A DNA stretch of 64,000 nt, taken from the NCBI GenBank assembly GCA_035772405.1, contig JAYKKM010000310.1, forward strand, positions 959,001 through 1,023,000, read 5' to 3'. This document shows, in pieces, positions 30,869 to 41,466 of the stretch (within the stretch, counting starts at the first letter, position 1; every line of letters begins with the position of its first letter). The translations under genes and the position numbers were made by a program. Below the pieces are notes generated by a model. The model was given only the letters and a program-made list of their open reading frames with translations, was not told where the DNA came from and searched no databases. This DNA is from Chrysogorgia sp. JL179-B06 (Eukaryota; Cnidaria; Anthozoa; Scleralcyonacea; Chrysogorgiidae).

Positions 30869-31282
30869 TTACAACGAATGAAATATTTGTTTCCCTCTAC
30901 CCCTATGGTTAATGAAATTGTAGGGTTTAATGTTTAATATAGGTGTTTGAGTTTTTGCTAATTTTACATTATCATTATTAATATTTATATATTTTCCCTT
31001 CAATGATAATAAGATGGTTTGTAAATTTTCCTCCGGAACTCCAAACGCTTCTACTATCATCAATTTGAAATATCGAGGTCCTTGCCAATCTTTCAGATAT
31101 AAATAATATCCATATCTTAACAACGAGGGAATCACAGGTTCATAATTTACTAATTGTATGGGTTGAGCATGATAATAAAATGTAAGATAAGCATGAGATT
31201 CACACTCTCCAAAATCAATCATTGAACGCAACCACATGTTTTGAAAAAATATATTTGATATCCTGTTTATATAGTTTTGCAA
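30869..31282 (-). CDS. Distant accessory-family member, 137 aa
   Basis: The middle (GYYLYLKDWQGPRYFKLMIVEA, then SLKGKYININND) fits the end-family pattern but less well. The C-terminus is basic. It is convergent with the gene at 30,449. Function unknown. Confidence 0.5.
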   Translation of the reverse strand: MQNYINRISNIFFQNMWLRSMIDFGECESHAYLTFYYHAQPIQLVNYEPVIPSLLRYGYYLYLKDWQGPRYFKLMIVEAFGVPEENLQTILLSLKGKYININNDNVKLAKTQTPILNIKPYNFINHRGRGKQIFHSL

Positions 31283-31349
31283 AAAATCTATAAAAGTAGG
31301 TTGTCAAACTATAAAATTTTCACAAAACGTTCAAAAAAATATTGTCAAG

Positions 31350-31553
31350 ATGGTCTATTGCAGTTTCTGTTGTTGTGAAGTGAATTCCTTCTATCATTTT
31401 TTCATGCATTACAGATGTAAAGAATGCTTTGTAAACCATCATTATTGTTATCCTTGTAAACAGAATTACTCACGACTTATCTATAGTAGAATAGTTGATC
31501 TATGTGAATGTGATGATAGAATACAAAGATGGAAAAAAACTTATTTGGATTAA
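31350..31553 (+). CDS. Cys/His-rich zinc-finger-like protein, 67 aa
   Basis: It has CSFCCCEV, HYRCKECF, HHYCYPCKQ and a later CECDD. The paired Cys/His spacing is like a RING or B-box-type cross-brace but is not a clear match. Function unknown. Confidence 0.5.
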   Translation: MVYCSFCCCEVNSFYHFFMHYRCKECFVNHHYCYPCKQNYSRLIYSRIVDLCECDDRIQRWKKTYLD

Positions 31554-31579
31554 TAAAATTTTTTTTTTAAATACATTGT

Positions 31580-31723
31580 CTACCATTTCCAAAATTCATA
31601 AAACTTATGATTATAATTCGGATGATCTTTTTTCCATCCTCCTTTTTGAATTTTTTTAGAACGTCGTCGTTTTCGTTTTTTTATTTTCGCTTTTTTTATA
31701 CATCTCCTACTCCTACACTTCAT
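31580..31723 (-). CDS. Small basic mu/pX-like protein 3, 47 aa
   Basis: It has a run of basic residues (KKRKRRRSKKIQKGG) followed by an aromatic C-terminus. It shares the IQKGG word and gene size with the protein at 22,580. It lies in the accessory end, away from the structural cluster. A virion core role is inferred. Confidence 0.55.
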   Translation of the reverse strand: MKCRSRRCIKKAKIKKRKRRRSKKIQKGGWKKDHPNYNHKFYEFWKW

Positions 31724-31873
31724 TTTTTTTATGTTAACTGAAGTACGACAAGCAATGGTTTAAAAAAAGAAAAAACCGTCTATTTATACTGTTCTGTTTT
31801 TTGATTTTTTTAATATCTTTTTCTGAGACATATATAAGATTAAACTAAAAAAAACTTTATCATTACTGAAACA

Positions 31874-32227
31874 ATGTCCGTATTACGTTATATTAGTATA
31901 TGTAGGAAAAGTATAACTTTTTTTGACAACTCCACAGATACTGTTCAGTGCTATTTATCATGTGAATCTCTTCTTAAAGAATATCCTGAATATATATATT
32001 TTGTAGAGGATTGCAAACCTGTTACAATAATTAAAACAAAACAATGTTCTGTAAAAAAAATAAATGGTGTGGAACAACACCCGTATGAAGTAACCCTGAA
32101 AGTTATCAATCATGGAGAATCTGGAAAAACACTAAAAATATTATCAGAGGAAGATGTTCCTCATCTTTTACATAAAAATGTTAAGTTTATAAAAACTGAC
32201 AAAGACATAATTCCTTCTCTTGTATAA
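31874..32227 (+). CDS. Accessory paralogous-domain protein, 117 aa
   Basis: It shows LSCESLLKEYPEYIYFVEDCKP, YEVTLKVINHG, EEDVPHLLHKNVKFIKTD, a textbook member of the end family. It follows atatataagatta about 40 bp upstream. Function unknown. Confidence 0.7.
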   Translation: MSVLRYISICRKSITFFDNSTDTVQCYLSCESLLKEYPEYIYFVEDCKPVTIIKTKQCSVKKINGVEQHPYEVTLKVINHGESGKTLKILSEEDVPHLLHKNVKFIKTDKDIIPSLV

Positions 32228-32256
32228 ATTTATTTAATAAAACATGTTATTTTTTA

Positions 32257-32706
32257 TTACATGAATTTCTTTCTTTGCTCTAAAAGTTGTTTTCTTTTTT
32301 GTCGATGCTGGCTCTTATAATCAGCTAATTTACGGATTCTTTCACTATCCCATAATTTCCCCATTTTACCCTGACGTTTTCCATATTGATATAACGTGGA
32401 CGGATCATATAGTCTATCTTTAAAATGGTAGAAATCATCAGCATAAGAACGAATGATTTCTCCCCCATATGGAAGCCAATCAAAAATATCAACTCTTGCT
32501 TCTTTGAGATAAACAACCCCTTGAAGAAATCCCAATTCTTTATCTTTTACAATTTCACGACTACATTCAAAAAACGATATTTCATTTAATTTAAGACAAT
32601 TCTGTGGAGTATGAATTAATTTCGCTGCCTCTATCAATTTTTCAGCCTTTTCTTGATTACGCATTTGAAATGACCAAATCTTTCGCGAGGGTATATACCC
32701 TGCCAT
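32257..32706 (-). CDS. Rep-like (HUH endonuclease-derived?) protein, 149 aa
   Basis: It begins MAGYIPSRKIWSFQM. The order WSFQM (motif I-like), GFLQGVVYLKE (motif II-like) and LYQYGKRQGK (motif III-like, Y-x-x-K) recalls the N-terminal endonuclease of circovirus-type Rep proteins. The first His of the HUH motif is replaced (GFLQG instead of HLQG), so nicking activity is doubtful. There is no helicase domain. Assignment is tentative. It may instead be an unrelated basic protein. Confidence 0.4.
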   Translation of the reverse strand: MAGYIPSRKIWSFQMRNQEKAEKLIEAAKLIHTPQNCLKLNEISFFECSREIVKDKELGFLQGVVYLKEARVDIFDWLPYGGEIIRSYADDFYHFKDRLYDPSTLYQYGKRQGKMGKLWDSERIRKLADYKSQHRQKRKQLLEQRKKFM

Positions 32707-32799
32707 CTTCAACAAAATAACTGACCATTTTTTTTATGATATCGTTTTTTATACCCCAGGTTTTGTAGAAATGAAAAAAAAATTTTCTCAAAAAACTTT

Positions 32800-32876
32800 C
32801 ATATAAATAAGCTGAAACTTTTCTTTTTCATTTATACGTAAAACATTGTCCCTCTACAAACTTAGTTTAAGTAAAA
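32800..32876 (+). promoter_or_regulatory. TATA promoter of the right-end acidic gene
   Basis: atataaataagc at about 32,803 is followed by about 65 bp to the ATG at 32,877. Confidence 0.4.
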
Positions 32877-33359
32877 ATGGCGACGAAAGAAGAAGCTTCC
32901 GATGGAGAACCCATACCCTTGAATGGTTCCCCTCTCATATGGGATTACAACGATAAAGGAGAGGGATACGCGTACGGTGTACGTGTACGGGATACGGATA
33001 CGTATACGTCGAAAGTGTTTAATTTCGAAGACTTTAAACCCGTCAAACCTATTCAGGATGGTGATTCTGATAGTGATGATAGTTTGAAAGTATTTTTGGG
33101 GACTGACGAAGTAAAGGAAGAAAAAGTATTTAATAAAAACAACATTAAAAAAAAAGTATATACCCGTTGTGATATTAATAGTCTTCGACAGAATTTTCCA
33201 AATCAAAAATATATTTTACGACACTGTATATACTTTCCCTCGGGTAATCTATCCAGGTATAAATTATATTTAGAAGTGGTAGATGGGGGATTTCTTTATC
33301 CGTATAAATATCTAACAACAATTATGATAACTGATGATTCCATACTTAGTTTCCATTAA
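32877..33359 (+). CDS. Right-end acidic fusion with C-terminal accessory domain, 160 aa
   Basis: The N-terminal 90 residues are acidic with repeated YGVRVRDTDTY-type stretches and a DSDSDD run. The C-terminal part (INSLRQNFPNQKYILRHC, YKLYLEVVDG) is a member of the end family. It points outward to the right TIR, mirroring the spliced gene at the left end. Function unknown. Confidence 0.65.
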   Translation: MATKEEASDGEPIPLNGSPLIWDYNDKGEGYAYGVRVRDTDTYTSKVFNFEDFKPVKPIQDGDSDSDDSLKVFLGTDEVKEEKVFNKNNIKKKVYTRCDINSLRQNFPNQKYILRHCIYFPSGNLSRYKLYLEVVDGGFLYPYKYLTTIMITDDSILSFH

Positions 33360-33526
33360 TAAAGAAATGTATTTAGATTAAATAAAAACAATAAAAAGTT
33401 TTGTTTTTTTCAAAAAAAAGTTATTGTGTGTTAAAGTACATTTTATTTTTTAAAAAATATATCTATTTGAAAAAACACCAAATAATTTTTGGAACCCTCT
33501 ACAAATTTTATCTTTTTTTTTTAAAA
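33360..33526. other. AT-rich spacer before the right TIR
   Basis: Short A/T runs; nothing recognised. Confidence 0.4.
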
Positions 33527-34116
33527 ATACCGTAACTAAAGAATATCAGTCATTCGACCATAAGATGGCGTCGAGGTAAGAGCTCCATGGCGGAAATTTC
33601 TATGATTAATTCTATAAACCCAAATTTGATTATTTTTATTTCAACGTACAACTCTTCCAATAAAAATAATATGAAGTTTTTTTGGCACGTGTAAGTATAA
33701 ATCACATTGGGTGAGGTATGATGGTCGTTTATAAAGTTGTTTTTTTGAATTTTAAAATATCTATCTCATGAAATTGACTACGATCACCTTGATTGACCTC
33801 TCTCTCTCTGGTCGTCAAACTCAAGGATAAACCAAAAACTGGTCGTACAACAACACCAGGTTTCATGAGATAAATATATACAAAATTCACAAAAAACCTC
33901 TTGTATACGACCAGGTGCATATCCCCCCTGATTTGATCACTGGTCGTTCTTTACAGGGTGACCACACCTTAAAACTATTCAACCCCCCTGGAAATACGGG
34001 ATTGTGCTGTGCTCTGATTGGTCCATTCAAATCATTCTTGATTCTGATTGGCTTAGAGCTCGGTTCCAATCCCAAACACATTGATATATATATATATATA
34101 TATATATATTACTACT
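33527..34116. repeat. Right terminal inverted repeat of the provirus
   Basis: Inverted match to 1,818-2,775 minus the foldback. It ends in (AT)n then ttactact. The inner edge is about the ggtatttttaaa word. Confidence 0.9.
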
Positions 34117-34121
34117 GTATC
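34117..34121. repeat. Right target-site duplication (gtatc)
   Basis: Copy of 1,813-1,817; LINE coding sequence resumes here. Confidence 0.75.
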
Positions 34122-34815
34122 TTTAAACACGAAGAAATGTAAAACCATGCACATTACCAGAAAGGTGAATCCCAAATGCCATGAGTATTCGCTAGAGGCT
34201 ACCGTTCTGCCAAAAGTAGATCAGCACAAACATTTGGGGGTTTGGATTGAGTCAACTGCCATATAAATAATATCTGCGCTAAGGCAAATAAAGTACTGGG
34301 CCTGGTGCGAAGGACCTTTGGCTCAAAGAATCCTGTGGCTATTACCACCGCATTCAAGACTCTTGTGAGACCAATTCTTGAGTATGCCTGCCCGGTCTGG
34401 TCTCCTCATCTTGCCAAACACGTCAAAGCAATCGAGTCAGTTCAGAGAAGAGCTACCCGTTTAGTTTGTGGACCTGACAAGTCCTACACAGAGAGACTTG
34501 ATGAAATTAAGTGGTCAACTCTTGAGTTAAGGCGAGACTATCTAAGTCTTGTTCAGATGTGCAAGATCATATTTGGTTACAGTGAGGTTGATTGCACTAA
34601 GTTTTTTGATTTAGTTGGCCGGTCGCGTACACGCAGCAACCATGAGTTTAAACTGAGGCCTGAGGCCTAAGGCCGTACGCACCAATTACTTCAAGTACTC
34701 ATTTTTTAATAGATACATTAATCAGTGGAATTCTTTACCTAACGAGGTTATAACATCACCTAGTTTGGCTTCCTTCAAAAGATCTCTTTGGAACTATTTA
34801 TCTAAAAACCACTGA
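34122..34815 (+). pseudogene. LINE ORF2, 3' part (connection to RT thumb and C-terminus)
   Basis: KHLGVWIES follows the junction. After a small shift near 34,262 come LGLVRRTFGSKN, FKTLVRPILEYACPVWSP and IESVQRRATRLV, the usual CR1-type region after the polymerase. Another break near 34,670 precedes the C-terminus, which ends at about 34,815. Confidence 0.85.
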
Positions 34816-35054
34816 ATTAGATTTTTATTTTATTTTATTTATTATTTTATTTATTACTGTAAGGAGAGTGGTTCAAAAATGGGAATTAAGTTTCCCCCTA
34901 CCACTATCCAGCCAGCCAGGTTTTTTTTGTTGTTGTTTTTTTTTTGTTTGTTTTTTGTATATATTTTTTTGTTTGTAATTTTGTGTAATGTAATTGTTTA
35001 GTGTGTATATTGGTTGGCAAAGATTTTATTAAAGATTAAAGATTAAAGATTAAA

Positions 35055-35828
35055 CAATCTAGAATCTGAATATTATATTTAAAAATAACCCTTATCTATA
35101 ATGTTTTTAAATGCAGGTAATATAGAATCTGGGGCTATAGGCAATTTAATTTTACTTTTAAACATTAGTATACTATTACAGCAGAAAAATTATAAAAAAT
35201 TTCCTTTTAATGTTGGTAAACTTCATGAATTATGTTATGATATAACACTTCATAATATGACAGATGCTTGTCAGTAAACAGGCGATTTAAAAAATTAATT
35301 ACGCTTAACTAATGAACCAATCAATGGTTTCCCGAGGGGGATCGAGCATACCCACGGGATTTGACAACTACCTGTCTCCCCTGGGTCGGGAATATGACAA
35401 CTGTAGGTGGCCCGAGGGTCGGGAAGATTGTCAGGTCTCACTACATGTGGCATGGGAACGAGCGAAGAAACAAATGGTCGGTCGTAACCAAAAGGATCAC
35501 AGGCTCTTGGGTACGAGATTGATCGTCAGTTGCTATTTCAGCGGGAAACACTGGATTTTCTCGAGTGCTGAGTGAACGATTTATCTTTCGACAGAAGGTG
35601 AGTGATTCTTGATGAAATATATAAATATGCTTTGTATTTAAGAAAGTTTTTTGGCCTATGATATTGCTGATACTCAGTTCTTTGTTTCATATGACATGTT
35701 TATTAATATTAAAATATGCATATTAAAGTTCCTGTTCTTTTGACATATTTTTAATATTTCAATTTTAAACCGTACCAGTGTTTGTTCTATATATCAACAT
35801 GTATTTGTTTAATAGCAGTAGGCACAAT
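35055..35828. other. Flanking sequence after the LINE
   Basis: Holds a 58-codon open frame at 35,101-35,277 (begins MFLNAGNIESG) of unknown meaning. A GC-richer block at about 35,330-35,480 has repeated ggtcggga words. No confident gene. Confidence 0.35.
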
Positions 35829-37782
35829 ATGAATGTGGTAAAAGTTCAAAATAGATCCAGAAATTTGAGGAAAGCTGTGATAGCCGATTCTCTTGTCACT
35901 TATACAGAAAGGTATTAACATTTTGAAACTGGATAATATATGCATGTTAGTCGTCAACTTGGTTTAAGATTTCTGTACGAAGCAAATAATTTATATAAGA
36001 ATTATTTATAAATATAAATCTGCATGGAATATTTTGAAGAAGATAGAACAGCAAATTGCATATTTAATCAGCATCCTCCCATTGAGAACAAGGACTTTCC
36101 AGGCACTTCCTGAAAATAGAAAAAAATTATTCACAGGGGGAGGGTATGATGAAATTATCTTTGAATTCAAAGAAGGTAGTGTAACAGTGAAAGTCTATAG
36201 AGCTGAATTATTTTGAAATAAATATGTAAAGTAGTGCAAAACTTCTTGTAATTAAGTTCTTTTACAGGAAAAGACAAATTAGTGATCAAAGCAAATGTTA
36301 TGGTTGTACTGGATGAAGATGGAACTGAAATTGATGATGAAGACTTAATGCATTTGATTGAGAAAGATACTGTGGTCTTGCTCCTTCAAGAGGGAGAAGA
36401 GTGGAGACCAAAAGCAGTACAGACTGAAGGTACTGTTTGTCAGTACATAATAATGTTGGTTAATATAGCCAATGAATGTGTATAAATGTACATAGCTGAA
36501 ACTATATTTTAATGCAATATTTTGCCACTGATTGTAATATTAATTAGTACTAACCTCATATATTTATTTATTATGCATTTTTAGCCCCTAGTAAGATTGA
36601 TAATGTTGCAGAGGATGCAAGACAAAGTAAGTATCAGGTGTCTGACAGTATATACTGGTCTTCTACTGTATGATAGTGTCTGATGTTAGGCATTCTACTT
36701 TTGTAGGTACATGTACAACAACGTAGCAAACAATCATATGTAGTGGTGGCCAAATAACACTTAGGCCAACAGTACAGGTAAATTATTGTTGATGTTAAAC
36801 AATGTACTGTACAATTTAATGGAAAGAGTGATTTGCTGCAGGCTTCCTAACTTATTCTAAAACCTGTTGTTTATTGGGAATTAACATGCATGTATGAGTT
36901 GTAACTTCAGCCACTAAAAGCTCATTGGTAGATTAGTCAAATTGCAAACCAGTTTCCAGTTCCTGGACAGACATGTAATGCAAGATGTTCATTTAAAGTA
37001 CTTATATTCATGAAGAAATGGCTTCCTAGTTAGTTTACATAAACTTTTTCTTTGATTTATTAAGCTAAATAGCTTGAATTTCCAAAATAGCTGGTAAAAA
37101 TGGTTATTTAGATGCATCAGTATTTGGGTCTGCACTGTATGGGATTTACAATGGCTTGCCTTGTGAATCCCATAGAGTTTTGCCACTTATATTGTATATA
37201 TTAGGCTCGTTTGGTAAAATGTAGATTCTCAATAGCAGACATTTACTGTGGTTAATTTCACTATTATATTATTTGGTAGATTTCCCAGACCCCAGATAAA
37301 GAGGAAAAGCTTTGGGAACAAGGAAAGATATATGATGTTAAATCAAATCGTCCTTTAACTAAATATGAAAATACAGTCAACGAGGCAGCAGTGGAGTTGG
37401 GTTTTCAAGACCCCACCCTCTTACAGAACAGGGCTGTATTGTTTATCCAAGCTAAAGATAAGATGAAACATACTCATTTGCCAAAGGGAAAAGTCAGGCG
37501 AGTACTGTTACAAATGACCCTGAGACATCAGAGCCTAAACAGAAAAAGGTCGAGTAGATACAACCAATCAACAGGAACAAGTTGGAACAAGATATTGCTG
37601 ATATAGAGGCATCGTTATTCTGCAAGCAACTTAGAATTGGAAAAGCTAAATCGATTTCAAATTGGTGCTTATGTGACCAGTTGCACCAAGATTCTCACCA
37701 GCTGAAGCAAAAGCTTCACAAACTTAAGTTAAGAGTTGCACCAGTTACAAAGAAAGCAAGAAAAAGTCAAGTGATATGTTAA
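35829..37782 (+). CDS. CIDE-N-domain gene, multiple exons (host or domesticated transposon gene)
   Basis: Exon 1 (35829-35911) codes VKVQNRSRNLRKAVIA, the first half of a CIDE-N fold. Exon 2 (about 36,268-36,430) codes VVLDEDGTEIDDEDL and LLLQEGEEW, the second half. Exon 3 is 36585-36626, ending at gtaagt. Exon 4 starts about 37,280 (NRPLTKYENTVNEAAVELGF) and runs on with a coiled-coil-like part to about 37,782, with a frame change near 37,575. The exact phase at the exon 1/2 junction could not be made to fit, so a small lesion or other junction is possible. CIDE-N domains mediate homotypic binding in DFF/CIDE proteins. The downstream domains are not those of DFF40/45. Confidence 0.6.
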
Positions 37783-38144
37783 CAAAAAGCTGAAACAAAG
37801 CATTCCAAAAGAAATCTAAGCCAAAAAGCACCTCCACCTTGCAAATTCAAAGGGGAAAAAATCAGCCACCTGAAACTATTTCTTGTTTGGATGAAACGAA
37901 TATCAATACAACAAATGAGGCAGTGGTTGTGGAGCTAGGCCCACAGAACCTAATTTTTCCACTGCTCAAAGCTCACACATTCCATGGGTTGAGTGTGAAC
38001 TGTGGTACCACTCTGTTTGTGTTGACTTACCGTTGAGTTACTAGATTTCTGGCGTTGCCCTTTGTGTTATGGAAGATGCAATTTGATTTGGACCAATGCA
38101 ATTCGGATGCAGTGTCATTAGCTGACCCAATACAGAACCACCTA
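37783..38144 (+). other. Possible further exon remnant
   Basis: A frame at 37,839-38,036 (GPQNLIFPLLKAHTFHGLS) may belong to the same gene. The composite element at 38,145 follows directly. Confidence 0.3.
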
Positions 38145-38388
38145 CAATCATTTTCAGAAGTGTTGGGACAATCGCTAGATTTATGACTCATTTCCCCCTT
38201 TTTGTGATTCCCTGGGCCCCTGTTCAATGTTGTATGCCATATCTACAGCGAATTTCGTCGAAATGATAACTTGTTTCACTAGACAACATTGTAAAGGGAG
38301 GGGGAGGAGCCCCATTGTCAAATAGATGATGTAGATCAAGTATATGTTAAAAAATCTCAGGTGTCCCAACGACTTTCAAAATTGATTG
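38145..38388 (+). repeat. Direct end repeat, copy 1
   Basis: Starts caatcattttcagaagt and ends aaaattgattg. Its own two ends are inverted copies. Nearly identical to 41,867-42,118 apart from a few bases and a short insertion in the g-rich middle. Confidence 0.9.
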
Positions 38389-38798
38389 TCCGAATTCGAA
38401 AGTTCCAGTCCCTGACATAAAAAATTATATAAGACTTCGCATTCCCGATGATTGTGAAAAGTTAATACGTTTAAAGAGGACACGAATTACCAGCTTCAAT
38501 ATACTATCATTTCACAAATTCAATAGTACTTAAAACAGGGGGTTATGTAATAATGACGGAATAATTTCATGAGGAATATGGGCGTTTTAAGCTGACGCAT
38601 ACAAGTCTTCAAAAATTCTTAGGAATCGGGAATATCATTGAAAATCTTGAAGGAATATATGTTAGAGTCATGATGACGTAAAGGGTGCGCCTTTGCAACG
38701 TAATTGTAAACATCACATGCGTCTGATTTGTAACTCAATATGACGACAAAGTAATATAAAGTTACCCAAGCACACGTAGACCATTGTAAATTCTTACA

Positions 38799-39971
38799 AT
38801 GGTTTTCCATGGAAAGATATCGAGCACAACGCGCTCATTAGTTATGCTCCTTGGTATGGATAATAAATATTCATGTAGTGAAATTGTGGCAAAAATTAGT
38901 ATTTCAAAGTCCACAGTAGTGCGATTGTTGAAAGAACCCAATAGCAGGGGGAAAAGGGAAGAAAGAAAACGCACAACCATTGGACGACCAAAAAAGTTGT
39001 CAGAGCGCGATCGCAGACATTTGGTTCGAGATCTACTTCGACTGCGTAAGGGCAATGCAAATTTTACATTGAAAGAGTTGTTAATCTATAGTGGACTTCA
39101 GTCAACCGGTGTGTCCTATGGAACATTCTACAGGGAAATTAAGTGTCTAGGATTCCATTTTTTGCAAGCGCGAAAAAAGGGGTTACTAACCTCCCATGAT
39201 TGCATTAAGCGAAAACAATTTGCGCGTAAATGTAGAAAAATATTGAAGAACCCAAATTTTTTTCATAAAAATATCACGTTCTATTTGGATGGAGTTTCAT
39301 TTGTATACAAGAGCAAGCCGATGCAGGATGCTGTTGCCCCGAAAGGGAAAATATGGAGAAAAAGAAGTGAAGGGCTCCAGATAACAAGTAAGGGATCAAA
39401 AGAATTGCCTGGTGGAAAGCGGTTATACCTCCTTGTTGCTATTGCATTCGGGAAAGGAGTTAACTTGGAGGAAGAATATGAGCATATGGATGGGAAATAT
39501 TTCAGTGATTTTGTGAAAAGAAACTTCCCAATTCTCTTTTCTGATCGATGTAAAGAAAAGTTGTTTACCATGGACAACGATCCGTTGCAAACAAGTAAGG
39601 CTGCGATGAGAGCGATTGATGATGTAGGAGCTAAACTATTTACTATTCCTGCGCGTTCTCCAGATCTAAATCCAATCGAACACCGGTTTCACATAGTTAA
39701 GAAAGAACTTGTGAACCAGGTTATTGCCCAATGAATAATAAACGAAACTTGGTGTCAATTCAAGACAAGAGTACGCAAAACTGTAATGCAAACCTCAGTA
39801 ACTTTTATTGACAATCTCTTATACGCGTTGACGCTGTCATACAATGTAAAGAATTTAGAACGAAATATTAATGCAAACAACATTCCGGGCGCTTCATACA
39901 ACGATACATACAACGATACTCACCACGATACTCACCCGCACGTTTATGGCAATAAGCCCACATTACAGTGA
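38799..39971 (+). pseudogene. Tc1/mariner-family transposase (one in-frame TGA)
   Basis: The N-terminal half has a helix-turn-helix region (SCSEIVAKISISKSTVVRLL) and a basic GRPKK linker. The DDE core follows: FYLDGVSF, TMDNDP and SPDLNPIEHRFH, with 34 residues between the last D and E (DD34E). TGA at 39,732-39,734 is followed by 79 more codons in frame, so the original protein was about 390 residues. The tail has repeated NDTYNDTHHDTH. It should cut and join the TA-flanked ends. Confidence 0.85.
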
Positions 39972-40342
39972 TCATAGGAAGAAATTGGTCATTAAAAGTT
40001 AACAGTCTTATGAATTATTTTAAGGGGAAGGAACTTTGCTATTTTTTACGTGATTTTTATTTTAAGTGAACCAAAACAACACATAATTGCCTCACGGTAC
40101 TCACCCAAATTATAAATAGAAAAGAACAGATCAGGTTTCTTTAGAATATAAAGCGAGTATCGTTGACAAACTCATTTTCCCAGCGAATAAGTCGTTTAAT
40201 CATATTCGTTACATTTTACAAACGTATTGAGTTATCAAAGATGAGAAAACGGGAAAGCAACTACTCTCTTGTGGTATATTTTGATTTTGGGACGTGAGTA
40301 CCGTTGTGAGTATCGTGCGAGTATCGAGAGACGCTTGAGGGA
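39972..40342. other. Intergenic region between convergent transposase and Rep
   Basis: Contains gtgagtatcgtg-type words (about 40,297-40,331) that are inverted copies of cacgatactcac words at about 39,910-39,945. The two could fold into a long hairpin. No gene seen. Confidence 0.4.
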
Positions 40343-41466
40343 TTACGTCACTTGTTGCAAAGAAAGGGGTATCTTTCTGCAGAACAATGTCTCTCTATTC
40401 ACTACATTTTTAGAAGCAGGGAAATGAACTACATCTCCTTGAAGAACTTGTAAGAGCTCACACCACGGTATCAGTGACGGTTTCCAACGGAAATCATTTA
40501 ATAACACTACTTCTGCCGTCTCTATGCCAAGCCACGAAAAGGTACCCGAAGCAGGGTTGAGAAAACACTCAAAGATCGTTTTTAATGAGGAAAGAAGAAA
40601 GGTTTTGACACAATTGGCCGGACCATATATGAAAATGTTTCGGTATTTTCCTCTGCCTCGTTTTAACGTTTTATATACTGCAGTTGTAAACGACTCTTCA
40701 CTGATGACATTCAACTGCAAAATTTCTTTGGCTATGCACCTTGACAACCGTCGGCACATGGCTTGTCTAAATGTTCCTCCAATAAATCTATTCGAGATTT
40801 CTTCGATCTTTCCATGCGCTCCTGAGCTTCACTCAACTCCTTTGCTGTTTCTAAAGCCTCGTTTACGACCTTAGGACCCCGATTCGCCACGAACTCGGCT
40901 AAATCTGTTTCCCCCCTCTTGCCATTTAGCTGCCAGTGCCATAAACTGTAGACGGCTCTTGATTTTCTTGGTCTGGATGATGCCAACCACATCAAAAGCT
41001 GTCAGTCGTTTTCGTCTTTTCGTTTGTTTTCCAACCGTTTTTCTTTTTCTCGTGGCGTTGGTGGTCTTGGGAAGGCTGGCATTGGACAGGTCTGGATGGT
41101 TAGGTGACAGCACGAAGTCCGGATCTTCCTTCACTACATATGAATACGCGCTATAATAATTATCGTGGTTGTCTGAAAAATTAAGTTCGATTCCTATTTT
41201 TCATCGACGAAATCTCGTATAGACAACCAACGTGATCTGGTGCTCAACTTGATAGCCATGTGAAAATGCGTCCCAGTATTTGCATGGGCCTCTAAACTAA
41301 CAACCCACTGAGTGATTCTCGACCGAGATTGAGATTTCCATGCGTTGCATATTATTTCCGCAAATTGTTGTCTAGATAGTTGTGTGACATCGCACTGACT
41401 GTATGTAATCAAATATATCAAACGTTGCTTTATAGTTTCTGTGTTCCTTCTGTGTGTGCGAGGCAT
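40343..41466 (-). pseudogene. Parvovirus/CRESS-like Rep (HUH endonuclease + SF3 helicase), frameshifted
   Basis: Starts at ATG 41466. The endonuclease part shows YLITYSQCD, HFHMAI (HUH) and YYSAYSYVVKED (catalytic Tyr region). It is broken near 41,195, again in a g-run near 40,920 and near 40,750. The helicase part shows GPANCVKT (Walker A with the conserved Gly replaced by Val), VVLLNDFRW (Walker B-like) and VVHFPASKN. It is an old viral or plasmid Rep relic, not an active gene. Whether it came from an ssDNA virus or belongs to the transposon is open. Confidence 0.8.

Larger units (their letters stand above)
1818..34116. mobile_element. Polinton/Maverick-like (adintovirus-like) provirus, 32.3 kb
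   Basis: Long TIRs (AG...CT ends), a short target duplication, a retroviral-type integrase, protein-primed PolB, packaging ATPase, adenain-like protease, double-jelly-roll capsid and penton-like genes together identify a Polinton-type self-synthesising element. At 32.3 kb it is clearly longer than the usual 15-20 kb. The extra length is accessory genes at both ends and between the core genes. It is more AT-rich than its flanks. Many genes carry frameshifts, so this copy is probably not functional as written. Confidence 0.93.
34117..35054 (+). mobile_element. CR1/Jockey-type LINE, 3' part with (ttaaaga)n tail
   Basis: Continues the LINE at 1-1,817. The ORF end is followed by a short AT-rich UTR with T/G runs and a terminal ttaaagattaaagattaaag microsatellite, typical of CR1-like 3' ends. 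Confidence 0.88.

Noticed and set aside
35312..35575. An 87-codon frame in a GC-richer block
   Set aside because: No start context, splice site or domain; repeated ggtcggga words suggest non-coding repeat.
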